Below, piece after piece: positions 58,283 through 64,000 of a DNA stretch of 64,000 nucleotides. Each line of letters starts with the position of its first letter. Positions within the stretch are counted from its first letter, which is position 1. The stretch lies in the NCBI GenBank assembly GCA_001648575.1, contig LQXN01000065.1:310001-374000 (forward strand), in the 5' to 3' direction. Under the pieces are notes generated by a model. It saw only the letters and a program-made list of their open reading frames with translations, made no database searches and was not told where the DNA came from. The DNA is from Sutcliffiella horikoshii DSM 8719 (GTDB lineage Bacteria; Bacillota; Bacilli; Bacillales; Bacillaceae_I). A program made the translations under genes and the position numbers.

Positions 58283-59185
58283 TTAGATTTCACCACCGAG
58301 CACCTGCTTCGCCATTTCCATATACTCTTCCAAGCCAGATTTTATCGCAAACTCCGCTATGGCGATTGGGTAGGCTGCTGTCAGTTCGATTACGTGCTGA
58401 GCCATGCCAGGCCACACGTATCCACCAGCTTTTTCATAGTGATGGATCAATTCTTTCAGCACATCTTCTCCAAATGTTCGGTAGTGTGCTACAAAGTCGA
58501 TGGCTATATCTCCAACAGCTGCCTCGGTCCAGTCGATAAAACCAGTGACCTTATCCTCTTCATCAATCAAGATATGGCCGGCATGCAGGTCGCCGTGTAC
58601 AAGGGCGGTTTGTTTTGGCCAGAGAGAGTCATTCCCCAACCAGTCCTGCCATCTTTGCCAAAGCTCCGGATCTACATAAAAATCTTCTTTCACTTTTTCC
58701 ATTCTTTTTGCCATATTTTCACGAGTTTCCTCAGGTGTTTCCACAGGGAGGCCAGCAACATGAGCTTTCTCATGGTCGATACTGTGCAAGGATACCAAAG
58801 CTTTTGCAAGTGTTTCATTAAACAGTCTTGGAACATTTTTTTCGTCGAGTACCCAGACATATGCCTGTGCCTCTGGGTCAACAGTGGCAGCAGGAACCCC
58901 TGAGAGTTTTTTATAGGCTATCAGTGAGTTCGTGTAAATCAGCCAGTTTGGAGCCTCCACACTTAGCTTTGCGCCAACTAAATCAAGGGTGCGCTTTTCC
59001 TTTTGGGTGGAAGCCATCACGTCTTCTCTTCTAGGAAAGCGTAATACCCATTCTGCACCATCAACATCTTCAGCAAATACCACAAGGAAATCCAGTCCGG
59101 ATTCGTTATAAGCCAATGATTCGGCCAATATATCCAGGCCATTATCTTTTGCAATTTCTATTACTTTTTCTTTAGTTAAAGTCAT
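58283..59185 (-). CDS. macrolide 2'-phosphotransferase (Mph family)
   Basis: 300 residues of the aminoglycoside-phosphotransferase fold. Motifs: LRFPRREDV, kinase Brenner motif LVHGDLHAGHILID with catalytic Asp199, metal motif GFIDWTEAAVGDIAID with Asp218. The sequence is of the Mph(B)-like group found in Bacillus (YcbJ of B. subtilis is related), which moves a phosphate from GTP to the 2'-OH of the desosamine sugar of macrolides. The leader upstream encodes an ErmD-type stalling peptide and a terminator, strong support for macrolide induction. GAGGAGAATGAAAG precedes the ATG. Confidence 0.9.
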   Translation of the reverse strand: MTLTKEKVIEIAKDNGLDILAESLAYNESGLDFLVVFAEDVDGAEWVLRFPRREDVMASTQKEKRTLDLVGAKLSVEAPNWLIYTNSLIAYKKLSGVPAATVDPEAQAYVWVLDEKNVPRLFNETLAKALVSLHSIDHEKAHVAGLPVETPEETRENMAKRMEKVKEDFYVDPELWQRWQDWLGNDSLWPKQTALVHGDLHAGHILIDEEDKVTGFIDWTEAAVGDIAIDFVAHYRTFGEDVLKELIHHYEKAGGYVWPGMAQHVIELTAAYPIAIAEFAIKSGLEEYMEMAKQVLGGEI

Positions 59186-59298
59186 CTTTCATTCTCCTCT
59201 TATTTTTTATTTTGGCGTCCTGTGAAAAGAGTAGATGGGTAGGCAAAATAAAACCATATTCGCGAGCCCTTTAAGGCTGCACTGAAAAAAAGGCATAA

Positions 59299-59330
59299 CA
59301 AAAAGAGGGTAGACTGTCCCCCTCTTTTTT
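59299..59330 (-). terminator. attenuator terminator in the mph leader
   Basis: On the minus strand AAAGAGGGGGACAGTCTACCC pairs CCCTCTTT with AAAGAGGG and ends CTTTTTG. It lies 114 nt before the mph start and would abort transcription unless an antiterminator forms. Also usable on the plus strand. Confidence 0.82.
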
Positions 59331-59428
59331 CTACAATCATATTGGCATCGTAAAATAAAGGTTTCCTAAAAGTAGGCAGACCAATCCCATGTACCCTGCA
59401 CACAGGCAGAGCCTTTGAACGTATTCAA

Positions 59429-59473
59429 TTAACGGTTCAAAGCTTGGAATCGAAGTCGCATACTTGCAGTCAT
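59429..59473 (-). CDS. macrolide-sensing leader peptide MTASMRLRFQALNR (ErmDL-like)
   Basis: A 14-codon frame with strong ribosome site (GGAGGG, 7 nt spacing) and TAA stop encodes MTASMRLRFQALNR. The ErmD leader peptide is MTHSMRLRFPTLNQ; 10 of 14 positions agree, including the R-L-R stalling core at positions 6-8. With erythromycin or telithromycin bound, ribosomes stop in ErmDL at this core. Codons 10-14 overlap the hairpin CTTTGAAC ... GTTCAAAG, so stalling would free downstream sequence and switch the attenuator. Confidence 0.93.
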   Translation of the reverse strand: MTASMRLRFQALNR

Positions 59474-59499
59474 AGGAAAACCCTCCATTTCTTCAAAAG

Positions 59500-59537
59500 T
59501 TATCATAAGTGTAGCATGGATGTTTACAGGTAAGCAA
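59500..59537 (-). promoter_or_regulatory. SigA-type promoter of the mph leader
   Basis: Minus strand: TTGCTT, 18 nt, TACACT, with start expected near 59,500. The leader RNA is then about 315 nt to the mph start codon and about 200 nt to the terminator. Confidence 0.7.
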
Positions 59538-59642
59538 CAGTTGGTTGTTAGAATGGGAAAAATGGAAACTGCTGTATCTTCCAGGATACCTATTTATGGA
59601 TTAAAATGTAAAGTGACATGAATTCTGAAGGAGGTTTTAGAG

Positions 59643-60278
59643 TTGTTGCTTATCCTCTCATTTTTCACCTTGCTTTTGGGGATTTTTTACCTGATTGCAG
59701 TAGAAAGACAAGTTAAATCATGGGTGTATCTATTAAAGCCGGGGACCATGGTGATCATTATTTTGATAGCGGTGATGGGACTGGAGAATCAATCTGCTAG
59801 TTTTAGCTGGTGGATCTTGGCCGGGTTGATATTTTCTATTCTGGGTGATATTTTCCTCATGCTTCCGAAGGATCGTTTTGTGTTTGGATTAGCATCCTTT
59901 TTGGTTGGTCATGCTTGCTACATTGTGGCTTTTTTATCCCTTCCAGACAGGGGAGAGGTAAACATATGGATTATTGCAGCGTTACTTGTTGTCGCTATGT
60001 TCTATTTAATAAAGCTGTCAAAAGGGGTTTTGAATTCTGGGGGTATCGTCCTGTTCCTTGCAGTCACGGGGTATGTAGCGATCATCACGGCCATGGTATG
60101 GGCAGCTTTCTATAGTCAACAGCCGATAATCCAAGCAGGCGCCATCTTGTTTTTCTTTTCCGATGCCATTCTTGCCTGGGATAAATTTGTCGGTAAGCTT
60201 ATATATAGAAACTATCTGGTGATGATCTCTTATTATTTGGCACAGTATCTATTTGCTGTTTCTTTGCATTTATTGTGA
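59643..60278 (+). CDS. YhhN-family (TMEM86-like) membrane protein
   Basis: 211 residues, about eight helices (LLILSFFTLLLGIFYLIAVE, PGTMVIIILIAVMGLENQSA, SWWILAGLIFSILGDIFLML). GLIFSILGDIFLML and HACYIVAFL, DAILAWDKF are conserved family lines. In animals TMEM86 is a lysoplasmalogenase; the bacterial role is uncertain. TTG start after AAGGAGG. Confidence 0.82.
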   Translation: MLLILSFFTLLLGIFYLIAVERQVKSWVYLLKPGTMVIIILIAVMGLENQSASFSWWILAGLIFSILGDIFLMLPKDRFVFGLASFLVGHACYIVAFLSLPDRGEVNIWIIAALLVVAMFYLIKLSKGVLNSGGIVLFLAVTGYVAIITAMVWAAFYSQQPIIQAGAILFFFSDAILAWDKFVGKLIYRNYLVMISYYLAQYLFAVSLHLL

Positions 60279-60287
60279 TGGAAAGTC

Positions 60288-60848
60288 TTATTCCTCACAA
60301 CCTAAAAATCTTAGGAATAGTCCTCCGCGAACAGTTACTACTTGACGTCCGCAATTATCCGTCGTTATACGTGGTGCAATTGCAAATGAGCCAACTGTAT
60401 CAAAGCAGCGCTCTACACAGCTTTCTTGTGGGCAAGTATAGGATATCACTTGATTCACTGCTGGGACGGCGTCCATGGTTAGTCTGCATGGTGGCCCAAA
60501 ACGGGTGCCAGGAAAGTCTGGAATCAATTCCCCTACATTAATGTGGAATTTTGCGTTCCCGATAAGATGGACGGCATCTACGAGAAGCGGGCAAGGGATC
60601 ACTCTCCCGCTCGGGTCTGTAACAGTTCCTTCTAATTCCTCGAGTTTCAACACACAAACAAGGTCGCTAATATCAGAGCAAGCTTTGAAGGAATCGAAAT
60701 TTTCAAATCGAAAAGTAAAACCATCCGGTACGATTGCACTTGCGCAGTACTCCAATTCGAGGTTACAGCCTTCTTGTTGAAGAATATCTTGCCTATCAAC
60801 CATCTCCCCCTTTGCATTGAAGTAGACGGCATTTTTACTTTCTATCAT
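60288..60848 (-). CDS. Cys-rich protein, paralog of the upstream gene
   Basis: 186 residues, about eight to ten Cys. It shares the line YCASAIVPDGFTFRFENFDS, LVDAVHLIGNAKFHINVGEL, SYTCPQESCVERCF, CGRQVVTVRGG with the neighbour 33 nt upstream. No signal peptide. Two ATGs exist; the second (MIESKN) gives better spacing from AAAAGGAG and aligns with the paralog start (MIENKD). Likely the second gene of an operon. A cross-linked spore-surface protein is the best guess; no known family. Confidence 0.62.
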   Translation of the reverse strand: MIESKNAVYFNAKGEMVDRQDILQQEGCNLELEYCASAIVPDGFTFRFENFDSFKACSDISDLVCVLKLEELEGTVTDPSGRVIPCPLLVDAVHLIGNAKFHINVGELIPDFPGTRFGPPCRLTMDAVPAVNQVISYTCPQESCVERCFDTVGSFAIAPRITTDNCGRQVVTVRGGLFLRFLGCEE

Positions 60849-60881
60849 AATCATTCGCTCCTTTTCTTATTTTGAACATCA

Positions 60882-61430
60882 TTAACAACCATCAAAGCCC
60901 ACAATTGTTCCACCGAAAAATGTTACGATTTGGCGCCCGCATCCATCAGTAGTCACAGATGGAAGTCCTGCAAACGCTCCTACACTTGTAAAACATTTCT
61001 CAAGGCAGGTTTCTTCTCGGCAAGAATAGGATAATAGTTCATTTACAAATACCGTGGCTTCCATTCCAAGTTTGCAAGGACCATCCCCAAGCGAAGTGCC
61101 GGGTGTATTCGGTGTTAAATTCCCAATGTTCACTTGGAATCTTGCAGTCCCGGTCAATCTGACTGCATTTACGACAAGCTTGCAAGTTATCGTTCCCCCA
61201 CATGGATTTGGTGCAGTCCCCTGAACCTCCTCAGGTCTTACAGAACAGAATAATTCACTCAGATCCGAGCAAACACTTGAGTCAAATCCAGAAAAATCAA
61301 AGGTGAACCCGTCCGGTACGATGGCACTTGCACAAAAGGATATAGGGGTAAGAAACTGTAAATTTTCTTCGAGTAGCTCTACTCTTTCTCCATCGGCATT
61401 AAAAAAAATCAAATCTTTGTTTTCTATCAA
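60882..61430 (-). CDS. Cys-rich protein, paralog 1 of 2
   Basis: 182 residues with about twelve Cys. ISFCASAIVPDGFTFDFSGF, SDLSELFCSVRPEEVQG, KLVVNAVRLTGTARFQVNIG, LLSYSCREETCLEKCFTSVG, CGRQIVTFFGG. TTG start after AAGGAGAG. The box CATATCCTA (61,469-61,477, minus strand) resembles a late sporulation -10. Tandem duplication and high Cys suggest oxidatively cross-linked coat or exosporium proteins; this is inference. Confidence 0.62.
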   Translation of the reverse strand: MIENKDLIFFNADGERVELLEENLQFLTPISFCASAIVPDGFTFDFSGFDSSVCSDLSELFCSVRPEEVQGTAPNPCGGTITCKLVVNAVRLTGTARFQVNIGNLTPNTPGTSLGDGPCKLGMEATVFVNELLSYSCREETCLEKCFTSVGAFAGLPSVTTDGCGRQIVTFFGGTIVGFDGC

Positions 61431-61703
61431 TTAAATTCTCTCCTTACTTGAGATTCTAGTACTCTTACTAGGATATGACTTGCTTCTTGTTTTGATAGGG
61501 GCAAGTGCCAGTGGGAATGAAAAGATTAATCGGACTATTCAATCCAAATCTTCCTTGTAGTAAAAAGTCCACTAGAGAATAGCAACAAACTTTAAGAAAT
61601 AGCCAATTAAATCTCCAGATATTTCAGACCATTGCGAGAATCCTGGTGAAAAAAGTAAACAGAAAGCCATGGACGTGAATCACCCAACAATTGTTGCAGA
61701 AAA
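61431..61703. other. spacer before the Cys-rich operon
   Basis: AT-rich, no gene or repeat recognised besides the CATATCCTA box noted for the adjacent gene. The thioesterase terminator follows at its right end. Confidence 0.4.
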
Positions 61704-61737
61704 AAGGGAGAGTGCCGTTTACCAGCACTCTCCCTTT
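61704..61737. terminator. intrinsic terminator of the thioesterase gene
   Basis: AAGGGAGAGTGC and GCACTCTCCCTT around CGTTTACCA, T-rich on both strands. Confidence 0.9.
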
Positions 61738-61741
61738 ATTT

Positions 61742-62248
61742 TTATGAGATAAATCCACTTGTCAGCTTGGAAGCCAAGTCCTTACTTTCCCTTCTTCTAT
61801 TGCGTCGTGCTTTTGCCCGTTCCTCTCCAGTTTTGTTTAGGTAAATTTCTTCTTCTGTTTCTGGGGTGATGGAAGGAACCTGAGCGGGCTTACCTTGGTC
61901 ATCTAGTGCAACAAATGTTAAGAAAGCTGTCGCGGCAATGTTTTTTGTTCCTTTTGTTAGATCTTCGGCTGTTACTTTCACGAAGACTTCCATGGATGAA
62001 TTTCCGGTCCATGTTACAAATGACTCGAATATAACGGCATCGGTTGGCCTGATAGGGGAAAGGAAATCAACCGAGTCCATGGATGCCGTCACACATTCGC
62101 AACGGCACAAACGAGCTGCCGAAATAGAGGCAAGCATGTCCACATCTGACAGCAGTTTTCCACCAAAAAGGGTGTTATGGTTATTGATATCATTCGGGAA
62201 TACCCGGCTTGTTCGGATGACACGGGTATCTTTGCACGTTTTGTTCAT
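61742..62248 (-). CDS. acyl-CoA thioesterase, YkhA-type hotdog protein
   Basis: 168 residues, single hotdog domain. RVFPNDINNHNTLFGGKLLS is the conserved N/D-x-x-G-x-x-FGG-x-L active-site line; SMDSVDFLSPIRPTDAVIFE and FVALDDQGKPAQVP follow. Such enzymes hydrolyse acyl-CoA, mainly long-chain. Related to B. subtilis YkhA. GGAGAATATCC precedes the ATG; monocistronic. Confidence 0.9.
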   Translation of the reverse strand: MNKTCKDTRVIRTSRVFPNDINNHNTLFGGKLLSDVDMLASISAARLCRCECVTASMDSVDFLSPIRPTDAVIFESFVTWTGNSSMEVFVKVTAEDLTKGTKNIAATAFLTFVALDDQGKPAQVPSITPETEEEIYLNKTGEERAKARRNRRRESKDLASKLTSGFIS

Positions 62249-62411
62249 GGATATTCTCCTTGTATGTCACTATTTTTGGTTATTATTTTAACATTATTTT
62301 CCTCATATGCGAAATGTGAACTCTCTTTTCGTAATGCTGGATTTTTTTATATAGGTGGCAGAAGGGGTATAATGATTATATGGAAGAGACAGATGATAGG
62401 AAGGGGATTAG

Positions 62412-63860
62412 ATGACCATTACTAACGAGATAGGTTGGAAATTTGATAATAGCTATGAATCATTGCCAGACTTGTTTTTTTCGAAAATCAAGGTGAATCC
62501 TGTGGAGTCGCCAAAGCTGATCGTGCTGAATGAGTCGGTGGCAAATATGCTTGGATTAAGTGTGGATGCTCTGCAAGGCAATGCAGGGGTAGAGGTTTTC
62601 GCTGGAAACAATGTCCCTGAAGGTGGTTCTGGCATTGCTCAAGCATATGCGGGACATCAATTTGGGAATTTCACGATGCTTGGGGATGGCCGTGCTTTGT
62701 TGGTAGGAGAGCAAATATCGCCAAACGGTGAGCGATATGATATTCAATTAAAGGGATCTGGGCGGACTCCATATTCCAGGGGTGGGGATGGCCGTGCGAC
62801 TTTGGGACCGATGCTTCGCGAGTATATCATCAGTGAAGCAATGCATGGTCTTGGTATTCCGACCACACGTAGCCTTGCTGTTGTGACAACAGGGGAAGAT
62901 GTGTTGCGCGAAGGTCTGTTGCCTGGTGCAATCATGTCCCGTGTGGCATCCAGTCATCTCCGTTTTGGCACATTTCAGTTTGCTACTCAGTGGGGTGATA
63001 TGGAAAAACTGCATGCCTTGGCTGATTATGCGATGAAACGCCACTCCCCTGAGTTGGATGAGGGCGATTACCTTGGCTTGTTCAGAAAAGTGATGGAACG
63101 CCAAGCAGAGCTGATCGCTAGATGGCAACTGGTCGGTTTCATCCATGGTGTGATGAACACGGATAATATGACCATTAGCGGGGAGACGATTGACTATGGC
63201 CCATGCGCGTTTATGGATGAGTATGATCCGGCGACCGTATTTAGTTCCATTGATGTACAAGGCCGTTATTCTTATGAAAACCAGCCACGGATCGGCGGCT
63301 GGAACCTGGCAAGGTTTGCGGAAGCATTGGTGCCGTTGCTTGATCCTGAGCAAGAGCGTGCGGTAGAGTTGGCACAAGAGCAGCTATATGAGTTTTCCAA
63401 CTTGTATAAAGCTCATTGGCTGGCAGGTATGCGGGCGAAGCTAGGTTTGTTTGGTGAAGAGTCTTCAGATGAGGCTTTAGTGCAAGGATTACTGGATATA
63501 ATGAAGGAAAACAAGGCGGACTTTACGAATACCTTCCGTGAGCTGACACTTGGTAAGCTTGGAGAAAAGCCTGAGTTTCAAGAGTGGCATTCGAAGTGGC
63601 AGGAGCGTTTGGGAAGGCAGCCTGAAAGTGCGGAAGCAGTTCGAGAATTGATGCAAAAAAGCAATCCTTCTGTTATTGCACGTAACCACAGAGTAGAGGC
63701 AGCGTTGGAAGCTGCTGTGGAGCATGGGAACTATGGAGTGATGGAGAATCTGGTGAAGGTCTTGCAGAATCCCTATGCATATACGGATGAGCAGGAAGAT
63801 TATTGTGTGGCACCAGGTTCAAGTGTGACGGCTGGGTACCGCACTTATTGCGGGACGTAG
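62412..63860 (+). CDS. SelO/YdiU-family protein adenylyltransferase
   Basis: 482 residues, full length ([20 protein letters not shown] ... [11 protein letters not shown]). Pseudokinase core with inverted [63 protein letters not shown], catalytic-loop region [20 protein letters not shown] with the metal Asn and Asp. SelO transfers AMP to Ser/Thr/Tyr of partner proteins in redox stress. Members in many bacteria lack the C-terminal selenocysteine; here the end is Cys-Gly-Thr (CGT), the common Cys form. AGGAAGGGGATTAG precedes the ATG. Confidence 0.93.
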   Translation: MTITNEIGWKFDNSYESLPDLFFSKIKVNPVESPKLIVLNESVANMLGLSVDALQGNAGVEVFAGNNVPEGGSGIAQAYAGHQFGNFTMLGDGRALLVGEQISPNGERYDIQLKGSGRTPYSRGGDGRATLGPMLREYIISEAMHGLGIPTTRSLAVVTTGEDVLREGLLPGAIMSRVASSHLRFGTFQFATQWGDMEKLHALADYAMKRHSPELDEGDYLGLFRKVMERQAELIARWQLVGFIHGVMNTDNMTISGETIDYGPCAFMDEYDPATVFSSIDVQGRYSYENQPRIGGWNLARFAEALVPLLDPEQERAVELAQEQLYEFSNLYKAHWLAGMRAKLGLFGEESSDEALVQGLLDIMKENKADFTNTFRELTLGKLGEKPEFQEWHSKWQERLGRQPESAEAVRELMQKSNPSVIARNHRVEAALEAAVEHGNYGVMENLVKVLQNPYAYTDEQEDYCVAPGSSVTAGYRTYCGT

Positions 63861-63867
63861 AGTGGAT

Positions 63868-63980
63868 TATTGGGTTTGGCACGAACTTTGGCCGTTTTGG
63901 CACGAACTATGGGCATTTTGGCACGAACTCGGTTGATTTTAGCACGAACTCGGTCGATTTTAGAACGAACTTTATAGAAA
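63868..63980 (+). repeat. 21-bp tandem repeat, about five units
   Basis: Successive units TTTGGCACGAACTTTGGCCGT, TTTGGCACGAACTATGGGCAT, TTTGGCACGAACTCGGTTGAT, TTTAGCACGAACTCGGTCGAT, TTTAGAACGAACTTTATAGAA, each written here separately as 21 bases. Core (G/A)CACGAACT. Lies 8 nt after the SelO stop. The in-frame peptide FGTN-x-G is an artefact. Confidence 0.85.
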
Positions 63981-64000
63981 GTTAGGTTGAACTGCTCTAA

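Noticed and set aside
59290-59510. 6S-like or other stand-alone small RNA of about 200 nt
   Set aside because: Promoter, size and terminator would fit, but the leader peptide frame with ErmDL similarity and the mph gene downstream on the same strand explain the region better as an attenuator.

Overview
The window is chromosomal DNA of a low-GC, endospore-forming Gram-positive rod (Bacillaceae, Bacillus sensu lato). The evidence is the genes it shares with Bacillus: spo0M, a sipW/tasA matrix locus, bacillopeptidase F (bpr), a ytcD-ytbD-ytbE cluster, sdpR-sdpI, bdbDC, bioY with a BirA-type operator, several ECF sigma units, strong AGGAGG ribosome sites with frequent TTG/GTG starts, and hairpin-plus-T-tract terminators. 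Gene order differs from B. subtilis, and the species cannot be fixed from this window.

Layout. 0-3 kb: the C-terminal end of an LXG-type polymorphic nuclease toxin, its SMI1/KNR4 immunity gene and two further immunity-like genes, set among debris (a second SMI1 tail, a glyoxalase-family fragment, an orphan toxin tail and 57 nt of the 16S rRNA 5' end). 3.5-5.4 kb: an unknown secreted protein translationally coupled to a lipoprotein. 5.4-10.8 kb: a giant DUF4132 protein and its small partner. 10.9-19.9 kb: a decayed nucleosidase, a secreted endonuclease, a YqcI/YcgG protein, a GNAT enzyme, an Lrp regulator, an orphan sdpRI pair, an ABC-2 exporter and a DUF3189 protein. 19.9-25.6 kb: bdbDC, a Mn/cation diffusion facilitator and ytcD/ytbDE. 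25.7-30 kb: a lipoprotein, a C1q-like protein with a SigK-type promoter, a VOC protein and a second ABC-2 exporter. 30.4-32.3 kb: a second, badly decayed toxin/immunity locus. 32.5-35.8 kb: an MFS pump and a VanZ-like protein. 36-44.4 kb: a biofilm-matrix island (bpr, small secreted protein, TasA/CalY, TapA-like, SipW) with SinR-like operators, flanked by copies of a roughly 370-bp repeat module. 44.4-49 kb: TetR, an MMPL exporter and a YhgE-like surface protein. 49.4-57.4 kb: an ECF/PadR/FtsW-like operon, spo0M, a second PadR plus HAAS pair, bioY, an SDR enzyme, and an ECF sigma factor with a probable anti-sigma. 57.5-64 kb: a putative spore protein, an inducible macrolide phosphotransferase, a YhhN protein, two Cys-rich paralogs, an acyl-CoA thioesterase and SelO.

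Main discoveries. (1) The macrolide phosphotransferase gene is preceded by an attenuator that encodes the leader peptide MTASMRLRFQALNR, nearly the ErmD leader peptide, with promoter, ribosome site and intrinsic terminator all visible. (2) A family of small structured repeats has gone into the terminator hairpins of unrelated genes; at three loci the hairpin is present on both sides of the insert. (3) A 184-bp MITE with terminal inverted repeats has a perfect 8-bp target duplication. (4) Intergenic regions carry several unrelated families of 20-22-bp and 52-bp tandem repeats, and a GGGGACAGGCAC motif recurs just after stop codons.
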